From Neospora caninum Liverpool (taxonomy: Eukaryota; Apicomplexa; Conoidasida; Eucoccidiorida; Sarcocystidae): DNA of 64,000 nt. The translations under genes were made by a program, and so were the position numbers. Shown piece after piece: positions 27,274-38,114 of the stretch (its first letter is position 1; each line of letters opens with the position of its first letter). The DNA lies in contig NC_018392.1 in the NCBI RefSeq assembly GCF_000208865.1, positions 1,880,793-1,944,792 of the forward strand, read 5' to 3'. Under the pieces are notes generated by a model. It did no database searches. It was not told where the DNA came from and saw only the letters and a list, made by a program, of their open reading frames with translations.

Positions 27274-30200
27274 CTAACGGAGGCCCGGGCCGCCTCCGGA
27301 GCTGCTGCTTGCGGAGAAGAGGCTGGTTGAGCTCCATCGTGCTCCCACACTGCTCGTGGGGCTGCTGGCTTTGCTGAACGGCGAGACGGGGCTCGGAGAC
27401 GGGGAAGGAACGAAACTGAGAGCCCGGCCTCTCTCCCTTCTACCCCTCTTTTTGAACGGACTCGGCGACGCGTCTCCCATTCCACGAGACCAGGGAAAAT
27501 CGGAGCCCTCAGACAGCCTGGAGAGCGGGCTGGCGGCGAGATCTGCCTGAACCGTCTCGCCCCTTTCGGGGATCTGCGCCGGTGGAAAATCCCCTACTGG
27601 AGAGACGCGTTCGTCGCTTCGAGAGAACTCTCCTCGAAACACAAATGAAGGAAAAGAACCGGAGGCACTGTGTCTCGGGTCCTCGACGCGAACAGTGAAC
27701 TTCGAACGGAGAGAGGAACCCAACGCCGACAACTGACTGCGTTCGGGAAGACACCCCCCGGATGAGGGCGGAGCACCTTGGCTCGCCTGTCTTGAGAACG
27801 AGGTCTCCTGTCCCACAGAAGACTCTGGAATCAGAGACGTCTCGGGATGCATGCGGAGGCAATTTCTTTCGCTGAAGGACGGGGAGGCGCGCGAATCGCA
27901 GAGACCACGGCAACGGACGGCGCCGTCCCCTGCACAAGTTGAAGTGCCCAACTGAGGGGTCATCGCACGTGGAGTGACAGACCCATGCACGCTCGTCGAG
28001 ATCTCTCCTGTCCTTAAGCTCGAAAGAGCGTCGAGGAAAGAGAAGAGAGGTTCGTGCTTGGACGCGTCGAAGGCCTCGTCTGTTTCTCTTCTGTCTTTCT
28101 CTGCATCTTGCGGGCGGGGGACGGTTGCCGTCGGCGCGGCGAGAAACGGAGAAGTCGCCGGCGGAGGCGAAGGTCGGACAGGGACAGCCGAGATCGAGAG
28201 AGAAGAGGAAAACGAAGAGTCGTGACAAAAAGGGTCAGAGAAAAAGCCCCTTCCTTCATCTCCGCTGCCGACTGACGCGGTGGACGCCGCGCAGTGTCCT
28301 GTTCGTCTCCGCTCTTCCGGCCTCGCCTTCTGGACACGAGAAGCCTTTTCGTCGGAGTCCAAGGCACGAAGATCCGACAAAACGCCACGCATCTGGTCAT
28401 TCTCCTCTTTTTCCTCACGGCTGTTCCCCAGCCTTTCCTTCGCCTCCTCCCGACGGCGGCATCCGGGAAAGAGGGTCTGTCTCTCTGCGTCCGCCCCACT
28501 CTTCTTCCCCCGCCTCTCGCTCCCGCCTCCACTGTCCCCTTCTACTTGCGTCTCGTCCCTGTGTCTGCGTGTCTCTGCGCACCCCTCGCGCCATTCCCTT
28601 CTCTCGGTCTTTGATCGCGTGCTGTTCTCTCCGCCCGAAACTCCAAACACTCGCCGCTCGTCGCCCTCCCCTTCTGCCTCCCCAACGCCGTCGCGCTCTG
28701 GTTCCTCCCTTGGTGTGCTTGCCTGAGAAACTGAGGGGAAAACGGGACTCTCGCGCCTCCCCTCTTTGTCTCTGTCCTTTGCCGTTCCACCCGGAACTAG
28801 AGAGGCGGGCGTCGAGGCACTCGTACACCGACTCGTGCATCGCGTGCTCACTTCGCTCTCTAAACCGCATGCGCTCTTCGCGGCCCCCCGCTTGTCCCCT
28901 TCGCCGGTGAGCGACCCCGCTCCCTTCTCTCCACGCGCGCCTGTCTCCCTCCTCTCTTCTTGCGTCTGTTTCTGAGTCTCCTGCAGCTGCGCCTCGAGCA
29001 CCTTCACGCGTTCTCTCTGTTCGCGGGCAAAGCGAACGAGCTCTGTCTCCCGCGCAAAACAAACTTCCAGAGCTTCCTCCAACCCGCGTATCCTCTCCGA
29101 TTGCATTTCCTCGCCTCGCCGAGCCGAGCAGTTCCGCGGCCGCCCACAACACACGGCTGAGGCCGCCGAGCAGCACGGCGAAAAAGGAGACGGAGAAGGC
29201 AACTGAGACGGAGACGGCAGAGACAGAGTCCTGCAGTCCCCCTCTCGGGTGGGCCCCAGGACGGACCCAGGAGGCGGGAGGTTCCACGAGCGGCAGGGGG
29301 TTGTCGAAGGCCGCCGACCGAGGGGGGAAGTGATCGCGAAGCTGGGCGTGAGTTGCCGAGCGCGTTGCTGAGGAGGCATCGGCAGGAGCTTTCGAAGAGC
29401 CGTTGCCAGTCTGAAAAGCAAGGCCCACAGTCGACGGAGACACCGCGCGCGAGTTCACTCGATCGGGGTGCCGCAAAAACCCTGGTGGCGGTGTATCTAC
29501 ACAGGAAGGGATTTCACGGTCTTCGAAAACGGACGCATGCGCACTGTTGCGTCTCTGGCCTGCGAGAGAGAGAGACCAGCCGAGTGCCGCACGCTCGTGG
29601 GGCACGCGAGACCGACATCGCGCGCGCACGACTTTTTCGGCTGCTGGGCGCTTCGCCAACTGCCACGAAGGCTTGGGCAAAGCCCCTATCTACACAGAAG
29701 GCGGTTCCGGCAGCAGGAAATCCAGTCGATGCCTCCCCGCCCAGAGCTCCACAGAAACACTGTGCAAAGACATGACAAGGAAAGAGGCCCTCTCGACTAC
29801 GCTGCGCAATATTGTCCAATTCTGCCTGTACAGCATGCCTCGTCCACGCACAAAAACATGCAGATTCAAATATACACGTATAACTATATGCATATACACA
29901 TACATACATACCTGTAGGTGTAGGAACATGCAGAAAGAGCTATTTACATATGTGCATGAGCCTCTTTCCAGTGAGACAGATGAAGCGCGTAAAAGTGACA
30001 AGACGCCAGGCCGCTTTCCACTTGCTGTTGCGTTCTTGGAGCATTTTCAAAACCGCGCACTCACGTGTCACACTGCAGTTCTTTCTTCCTCAGAGCCACC
30101 TGAAGCCTCTGCACGATCCCCGTCAGGGCCCGGTTCTTCTCAGACGCGACTGCATGCAGGCGCTGCAGCCGCCGCAAAGCATCGCGATTTGCTTCAGCAG

Positions 30201-32070
30201 CCTGGAGAGAAAGAGATGGAGAGAAGCACTCAGTGGGGAAGGAAACGGAGACAGAGGGAGAGGAAAGAAATGGAAGACAGAGAGGGAGGCACAGAAGCGG
30301 GAGAGAACAGATTACCGAGAACGAGGATGGCGACGAAGACAAGAAAGAAAACTGGTTAAGCAAGCGAAGCCAGCAGAGGACGGGACCCCAGGAAGCAGCG
30401 ATGCGCCTGCTGAAAGGGAGAAGATCCGGCTTGTTTGTTCGCGAGCAAGCGCGCTTACTTTGAGGGCGGAACTCTCGGCAGCTCGTCGCTTCCGTCTCTC
30501 TTCTCTCTCGGCCTCGGCCACAGCAGCCAGGGTCTCCTGCTGACAACGCCAGTCGCTCGCGCGTCGAAAGAAAAAGTCTTCCTGGTCCCAGTGCATGCTG
30601 AAAACGAGGGGAAACGCAGGAGAGAAGATACACCCTGCGAGGCCGAATGAGCGCTCCAAGGCTCCTTGACGCTTTAGCCGTTCGCTGCCCCGCGCTGAAA
30701 CGCGCGTCGAGAGTGAGTCACGCGTCCGCCCGTAATCGAGTTGACCAGAGAGGCGCGCTCATGTCCTAGGCTGTGGAAGGAGAAACAGGGAATTGTGCTG
30801 TCCTACTGGAAGGAGGGGACCGAAACTAGCTGATGTGTTACCTTTTTTCTCTCTCAAGCTCGTGCACCAAGGCCTCGACCGTCTCCAGCAGAGCTGGGGG
30901 GACCGCCTCTGGCGCTTCCGGCCGTCTGCCTCTTCCCTCCGTGGCGCGACTGCCTTCTCGTGTCTCCGTTGAGGCGCTGGGCGTCGCCTGCTCCGTGTTC
31001 TCTGGAGAGAAATCCACGTTTCCAGAGAGACGCAAAAAAGGCAGAGACTCGAGAGGGTCCGCCTCGCGCAGCTGCGCATGCAGCCTCTGCGCCCAAGAGA
31101 GGAGATCTGGAGAGTCCGCAGGGGAAGAGGACGGAGGGAGAGAAGAATGCGAAAAGGAAGGGGGAGAAACGCGAGGTTGAGGCGAGTGCGTCGAAGAAGG
31201 CGACGAGGGGGTTCTGCTCCGAGAGAATGGAATGGCAAACTCTCCAAAGTCTTCCTTCCTCGCTCGCTCGGTTTCGCTGTCTCCAAACGCACGCCGGGTG
31301 TCTCGACAGCTCGGCCCGCGCGCTCCTTTGTCTCCCTCGACGCTTTGTTCGCCCTCGCCTCTCTCGCCTTCGAACACCGTCCCTTCCTCGTCTCTCTCCC
31401 GCTGCGCCGGGTCTCCCGTCTCCGCCCGCGCTTCTCTCTTTTGCGCTTCGTCTCCTCCGACCTCGAGGGCTACTCTCGGTGCGCCTCCGAGTGTCCGCTC
31501 CCTCGCAGCCTGAGTTCCGCGCGCCAGAGCCGGCACAACCCCCAGATTCGGGCAATCCGCATGCGTGCTCGGTTTTGGGGCTTGAATTAGGCCGCCTGGC
31601 CCAGCTTCAGACGAGAGACATTGCGACCGAGAAGAACGAGACGGAGAGTACGCGCACACGTCTTCTGGCTGAGGAGGGGAACAGCCACGGCCGGGAGGAA
31701 CGACAGGCGGAGGAGCACGAGGAAGGAGACGAAGGGAAGAAGACGGCGTCAGAGACTGTCTCCTCTGTCGTGTGGGACGTTGAGTAGAAGAAGAGGAAGA
31801 TGACGAAGAGCTGGAAGAAGAGGAAGAAGGGAAGCAGGAAGGAGGCAGAGCGGCAGAGGAATGTCGAAGCGATTTCGGAAAGAAAGAGATGTCGGAACGT
31901 GATGATGGCAACTGTCTCTCAGGCGGGCACCCGTTCGTCGAATGAGGGGAGTAAGGTGTGGAAGTCGCAAGAGGGGAAGATGACGACGCGGGAGCAGAAG
32001 GCGAGGCGAGGGGAGTGGAGACGACCTGGTCCTCCCAGATCGTCTCTTCATGACACACCACAGCTGCCAT
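27274..32070 (-). CDS. Ser-rich coiled-coil protein of unknown function, 1213 aa
   Basis: Four minus-strand exons, 32070-30842, 30597-30459, 30201-30065 and 29410-27274, join in phase (3642 nt). The start is an ATG opening MAAVVCHEETIWEDQ. Residues 1-409 are Ser/Pro-rich with a poly-Ser run near residue 85 and a short conserved-looking block at the end (LLETVEALVHELEREKR). Exons 2 and 3 (residues about 410-501) are strongly heptad-like and charged (MHWDQEDFFFRRASDW, EAEREERRKRRAAES, ANRDALRRLQRLHAVASEKN), and a second coiled coil lies near residues 600-645 (IRGLEEALEVCFARETELVR). The rest is low-complexity Arg/Glu/Ser. Such a layout fits a cytoskeletal, centrosomal or pellicle scaffold, but nothing proves that. 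Its 5' end faces RLP24 in a divergent pair. Confidence 0.75.
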
Positions 32071-32438
32071 GTTTTGCGTTAAGTCAGATACTTAGTCCCA
32101 ACACGTTTCCCCTGTAACAAACCCTCCACAAAATAGCGAGATCTGCAGGGTATACATCTCTGTCGAGAAAAGCGCACTGGGAGTTATTTCGTTCAGTCCG
32201 GATCTATTGCTCTCTGTTCACCTCTCTGAGACGCGCTTCCCTCCGCTCATCTTCCAGACGGGTGTAAAAAGTAAAAAGCAGAGAAGCTCTGTACGCCGCA
32301 TGAAACAAATGTCCATTGCAAGTTTACCAGATCTGTCTCCAAATCCTTCTCCATCGACTGATACACGCATTCATATACCACATATATAAAAATGTATATA
32401 CATATACACATCCATATGCATATATACATTCATACATA

Positions 32439-32474
<36 letters not shown>

Positions 32475-34139
32475 CCCGTCTCGGGGTCTTGCGTTTGAGG
32501 CGTTTGGGTGTTTTCCTTCGCTTCCTTTCTTGGGACGGTTACGAGCTAGTATTTCTTTTCCGTTCTCTTCGTATCCGTGCTTCGTTCCTTTTTCTCGAAG
32601 TGGTCTTTATCGCTCACGAGCCTGAACACGGAGAGCGGACGGTGGCAGATGGCCAGCGCTGTGTCGGCACGAGGCTCAGGGGGTTGCCTGTTTTTCGGCG
32701 CGCACGCGGTGGAAAAAAGGGGAAACGCGAAGAACTTGGAGACCTCCGCACAGCGGAAGCTCTCAGAGAAGACGCGAGCGTCGTTCGTGCGACGAATTCT
32801 GCGTGTCTCGCAGGTGCACACATTTCCGGACATCAATGCACAATCGGAGAGCGCCGAAGGATGAACCCCTCGTGACAGGTTAGTCTCCGAATATCAGCTC
32901 GAGAGATCCGGATCCACCTTACCCATCGCAGATCCTCTTTCGTCCCTTTCCCGGCGTTTTTGTCTTGTGGCAGCGGCGAATTTCAACTTCTCGCTCGCGT
33001 TCGTCCGCGCTGTCTGTGCGGGAGGGTGTGCCAGCTGTACGTACATCCGACGCACGGCGCCGCAAACGCGGGGGCGCTGGAATTCCAGCAAAAAATTGCG
33101 GAAAGTTCTCAGGAAAACGGACGGTTTTCTTTGTGTGTTCTGCCGCAACGCGTTTATCCGAAAGCAAAGAGAGTTGTAAGGCTGGAGGGACCGCCCTCCT
33201 CCGTTCTGTCCGTTTCTCGCGGACAGCTGGCTCAGCGTTGACGAGACTTGCGCGAGCGCGAGGATCTCCCTTTCTTTGTGTCTCCGCGTTTCCACGAGCT
33301 TTTACCGGCAGCCCCCAAGAGCTGGCACCGTCGCTTTTTCCGACGAATCTCGCGAATCCTTCTTTTCTCGTTCGAGCGATGATTTGCTCCACAAAGACAA
33401 AACGGGTTCGTCGTGCTCAGCCTTTCTTGGTCGGTACAGACCGCAGTTCACTTCCGCGGGCCAGCCTCTCGTTTCGCGGCACTGACGGCCGTTTCGCCTT
33501 CCGCTCTCGCTGTGGGCCCACGATTTGCGCGGTTCTCTTCGCGCCGAGTCTCGGGTCACAGGGCGAGAAAAGCAGTGAAAGTGTGCGTTTTCTCGTTTTT
33601 TTTAGAGAACGAGACGCTCGTCTGTGAGGAAAAAGCGAGGGTCCAGAGAAGGACAGGCGACCGGATCCGTCACTCTGTGGGGCATGCTTGCCGCCCTGTG
33701 TTCTCTTGCCACTGCGTTCCCGACTTTCAAACACTCAACAGTGTTAAATCGCTCCTTTCTCGCGGTCGTTCTCGTGTTTCGGAGACATCTTCACTTTTCA
33801 AAAGGCGCCTTCGTTGGGCTTGTGAAAATGCCTTTCTCCCATGCGCAACACGAACGCTGACTTCCATGTCGACGTGCGCATGTCCATCCGCCTCTCTAAA
33901 CCCGTTTTGTGAACAGACACTGAAAATAAGCGGTCGACGTTTCCTGTACATTTCTATATCTTCTGTCATATATATATGGACATTTCACGGTTTCCTGGGC
34001 TTTTTACGGGCCTCGTTTTCCCTTTCTCTCTTCTCTTCATCGGGACGAAATCTGTGCTCCTCTGTGGACCAGGAGTCCTCATCTCGGCAGACGGCAGGGG
34101 AGAGCGCCCAAACAATAAGTCTTTTTCTCCGTCGACAAA
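32071..34139. promoter_or_regulatory. Divergent promoter region between coiled-coil gene and RLP24
   Basis: The two coding starts face away from each other across 2.07 kb, so both promoters and 5' UTRs must lie here. It holds a long (TA)n tract near 32442-32472 and CATATA-type repeats just before it, then GC-rich sequence from 32.5 to 33.7 kb. Short open frames in the GC-rich part (for example 32965-33627) have no domain and are more likely UTR. A copy of the TGTACGTACA palindrome sits at 33037-33046. I did not identify a TATA box or an initiator that I would defend. Confidence 0.5.
32442..32472. repeat. (TA)n microsatellite
   Basis: About 15 TA units, preceded by CATACATA repeats, in the divergent region upstream of the coiled-coil gene. 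Confidence 0.95.
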
Positions 34140-36091
34140 ATGAGAATTGAAAAGTGCTGGTTCTGCTCATCTAACATCTACCCCGGTACGTGTACGGGCG
34201 GCTTCCGTTGCAGAGACACAAGCGCGCCTTTCTCTGTCAGCTCTGTATCTGGACTGTCCTTTTGTCCCTTTCCCAAGAAACCTGGTCCATGTCGAAGCTC
34301 TTCTTCTATCTCCGTCTTTACTCGTCTCTCTTCCTTTCGCTTTCCTCCTATGTGTTTCTCTTTCTTTCGGTGCGTTCCTCTTCCTCTCCCTCAATCTCTT
34401 TCGCAAAGTAATTGCACGCTCGGCCTCCATCTCTCAGCGAGTTCACTTCTTCTTTTACATGTTGTCAAGTATCCATACTTGTCTCGTAGAAAAGATCCGC
34501 TTCCTTAGGTTCCTGCTCCGTTTCCTGCCTACATGCCTCTGTGCAGCGAGTTGCGAATCGATCTTGGGTCTATGCTTATTAGATTTGCATGCACGTACGC
34601 AAACCTCTGTTTTTCGTCTCATGAGCTCTCTGTTCCTCCCTATATCTATCCCGCTCTAGCTACATTCACATGCAACGCTTTGTGCGTGCATCTTGGTATA
34701 TGCCTCTCTGTATATGTGTCTATATATATATATATATATATCTTTACGTAAACCCGTATACATTTCTGTGTATATGTATCATTTTATATGTAGATGCAAG
34801 CGTATATATTTATATGTATAAATACATTTTTGTGTATGTATCTTTCTGTGAATTCATGCCCCTTTGTCTCTTCATTGAGGTTTTGTTTTGTACCACTGCT
34901 GCGCGCGAGTGCACGCGCAATGCAACGTAGGTCTATCCCTTTGTATCGCCTGCCTTCTGACGGGAATGACAACCGTACGTTTTCACAAAAACATATCTAT
35001 TTTTCTTTTGTAGGCCTGGCCACACATTTTAGGGCACTTTGAGGTCTCTCAAGATGTGTTTGTCCTTTGCGTCCCCCTCTATGTGTATATCTGTGTTTTT
35101 ACGTCTGCGGGTGCGTTTCGTTATACTCGCGCGTTTCTGCCGCGCCTCCCGCCTTTTGCGCACAGGCCACGGGGTGGTCTTCGTGCGGAGCGACGCGAAG
35201 ATGTTTCGTTTTTGCCGCTCCAAATGCCACAAACATTTCAAAGCGAAGCACAACCCGCGAAAGTTCAAGTGGACAAAGGCGTACCGCAAGGCTGCAGGTG
35301 AGCCGGGAGAGCGAGAAGATAGGGAGAAACAGAAGATCACACAGCGAGAGCGAGGCAAAGAAGACACAGGGAAAGCGGAGCATGTGCGGCAGGAGGAGAC
35401 GGAGACGAGGACGAGGGAGAAAAGGAGCACGAGGAGAATAAGAGGCAGGAGAAGAAGAGGGAAGATGGGAACCTGGAAGAGGTGAAGACCTGAAAATACA
35501 GAGGAGGGAGCAGAGAAGAAGCAACAGGAAAAGACGATTAGGAAGAGGAACAGAGACGAGAGAAAGAGAGGCGCAGGAAGAGGCGCGGCCCGAACCTTTT
35601 GTTTTGTGTGCGGGTTTCCGTCGACAACCTCTCTCTTGATATATATAGATATATATATGGTATGTATATATGAATGCCTTTCTAGTTCTTCCCCCTTGTG
35701 TGTGCTTCTTCTCCTAGGCAAAGAATTGGCGGTTGACGCGACGTTTGAGTTTGAGCAGAAGCGCAACACGCCGGTTCGATACGACAGAGACTTGTACGTG
35801 AAGACGATTAAGGCGATGAAACGCGTGGACGAGATCAAACAAGCGAGGAAGGAGCGTTTCTACATGCAGCGGATGCTGGCTGCGAACGAGCGAAACGAAG
35901 AGAAAGACTACAACGAGCTGGAGAAGAGCGAGAAGCTACTGTTGCGCGAGGGACAGATTCGCAGAGAAGAGGAGAGACGGAGAGCAAAGATCGCCGAAGC
36001 CGAGAAAGAGGAGGCTCTCGTCGAAGAGGACGAAGATGCGGTACGCGCGAGACACCTAGCGAGGAGAGAGAACGCGCGTAGTTTCAGCTAA
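34140..36091 (+). CDS. RLP24: RLP24, ribosomal L24e-like 60S biogenesis factor
   Basis: Exons 34140-34185, 35166-35297 and 35718-36091 join in phase to 552 nt, 183 residues, the normal size for this family. The N-terminus [16 protein letters not shown] with later FRFCRSKC gives the four zinc-ribbon cysteines C6, C9, C32 and C36 of the L24e fold. It is followed by the family block [16 protein letters not shown] and then [16 protein letters not shown] and [17 protein letters not shown]. The long basic C-terminal helix (to ENARSFS) and the YPG-HG linker mark it as RLP24 rather than the ribosomal protein eL24. In yeast Rlp24 loads onto pre-60S particles in the nucleolus, recruits and stimulates the AAA ATPase Afg2/Drg1, and is replaced by eL24 in the cytoplasm. 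Intron 1 is about 980 bp and has (TA)n repeats. Confidence 0.96.
34721..34741. repeat. (TA)n microsatellite in RLP24 intron 1
   Basis: About 10 TA units surrounded by further TATG/TATA-rich sequence to about 34850. Confidence 0.9.
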
Positions 36092-38114
36092 AACTGCTGG
36101 ATTTCAATATCCTACAATAAGGTTCTTCCACATCAGTTATGGCCTAGGCGTAATAAATGAATTATACCTCGTATGGGCAGCGAGAGAAACCAACTACTCG
36201 AATGCGAGTATGGTCAGTCTCCTGAGACAAGCACGCTCAGGCACAGCGCGAAAACGAATGGAGGCAACGGTCACCCGCGAGAGACAGGAAAGCAGTGGCG
36301 ATGCCCCGTTCTGTCGTCTCGTCGTTTGGGGTGTATTTCTCCGCCTGCGCTCTTTGTGCGCCTGTGTGGTCATTTGCGTCTTTTCAGGAAATGGAGGAAG
36401 AGAAACCGGCACTGCGCAAGTCGAAGCAGAAGGCCCTCGTGCAGCAGACGACGGGCCTCGAGTCTGGCTGAAAAGAGAAAACGCGAAAAGAAGAGCCGTT
36501 TTCGGCGTCTTCCCGTCTCGTGTTCTCCGGTTGTCTTCGTCTGGCCTCTGGTCTCTGTCTCTCTGGCTTTTCGACCACGCGTTCGTCTCTCTCTTCTCGA
36601 CTGTTTTCCTCTCCTAAGCTCTGATCTCTTTCCTCTCTCCTGTCTCAGCTCCTCTCGGTCCAATTCTTTGGAAATGCGGCACTCGCGCGGCTCTCCGGCG
36701 CTGTCTGCGCGCGCTGGCGTGTCGCCGGTTCGTGCTCGTTTCTGCTTCCCTTTTTTGCCCCTCTGGCTCTTTCTGTTTCGGCTCTTGTTCCTGTCCGTAA
36801 AGAAACCGTGTTGTCAAACAGTCTCTCGCATGCAGTGCGCCAAAGGCCCTCCGTAGCGGCCACGGCGCGCGGACGGTAACCTTGCGAGCGAGTGTCTCGC
36901 CTCGCCTTCTGCGGGGCAACGCGTCAGAAAAAAGACGAGGCGTAGAGAAGGCGTCGGGTCTTATGAGACCTCGCGGCTCTGCGCCGCGTTCTTCGCTCTC
37001 CCTGGGTGCTGCGCAAGAGAGCCGGTGGCGTCAGAACGAGAAAGACAAGACGCGTCCGTTCAGCTCGTGGACGCGTTTGTTGAGGCCGTAAATTAGCAGA
37101 GAACTAGGGACAGCGCGAAAGAAGTATCTCGCATCACAGCGACGGCGGTGGGAAGACGAAAGAACAGAGAACAGGAAGGGACAGGAAGAAACCGGAGAGA
37201 CGGAGGCAGGGAAAACGTAAAGCGGGAGGAAAGAACGGCGAAAGACAGCCGGAGAGGCACCATTTGAAGGCGCTCCCTGCGTCGACTTTCGGCACCGCCA
37301 GACACTTTTTCCACCCAACAAAAACCGTTTGGAGGCCAGTACAATCGCGCTGTCTACGCACACGAGAAAAAAACACTCTCTGGTCCTGCCTTCCCTCCTT
37401 GCGGCCTTCAGCATGTGTTCTTTTTCGTTCTCTCACGGTCGCGGTCTCTTTCACGCGCGTCCGAGAAACGTTTCTTTTGATAACCCCTCGTGAACAGGAT
37501 CTTTCGAGGCGGCGCACAGGAACACAAACAGATGGAGACATGGACAGAAAGAAATCGCACCTCTAAACACACTTTCTACATATACATATATTTGTATGCT
37601 TGTGTATGCGTAATACTTATGTGTCGCTATTTGATACCAAGCACGTGTATGTAGTTATCATCATCTGGATATATTTATGGATATATATATATATATATAT
37701 TTATGGATATATATAGATATATGGAGTTTTAAGATGAACTTGACAAGAAGTAGATCGGATAGTATCCAAGAAACTGCACGTAAGGAAAGCTACGTGCAGA
37801 CATCGTCGAAGAGCCCTGCGTCGCAGCTCTGGAGAAGGACTTCTCGTCTCATCCTGTCGAAAATACACACAACACGCGAGACACATTTCACATTTCACAC
37901 GCAGTTTCTCTCTCATTCTCTATTGTGCACCAATCTCTGTCTCGTTTCCTTCGCCGCCTCGTCCACCGCTGCTTGTCACGGTCTCTGCCTGCCGCTCTTC
38001 CCTCCTTTCTCCGCTTCCTTCGAACGGGCTCCTGTCTTTTTGTCTTCTGTGGTTCGTTCTTTCCTTTCTCCTTCCTTCCGTCTCTCTTCTTTTCTCTCCT
38101 TGTCTTCTCCGGAC
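36092..38114. other. Convergent intergenic region after RLP24 and the PROPPIN gene
   Basis: Both flanking genes end here. The first kilobase is GC-rich with C/T runs, and a (TA)n tract lies at about 37680-37720. No open frame has a domain or coherent splice sites. It should hold the two 3' UTRs. Confidence 0.5.
37678..37725. repeat. (TA)n microsatellite, interrupted
   Basis: TA units broken by a repeated TTTATGGA, in the convergent region between RLP24 and the PROPPIN gene. Confidence 0.9.

Noticed and set aside
28415..29680. Minus-strand open frame of 421 codons overlapping the coiled-coil gene
   Set aside because: It is out of phase with the exon at 30201-30065. The acceptor at 29411 puts the coding sequence in the other frame, which runs to the stop at 27274.
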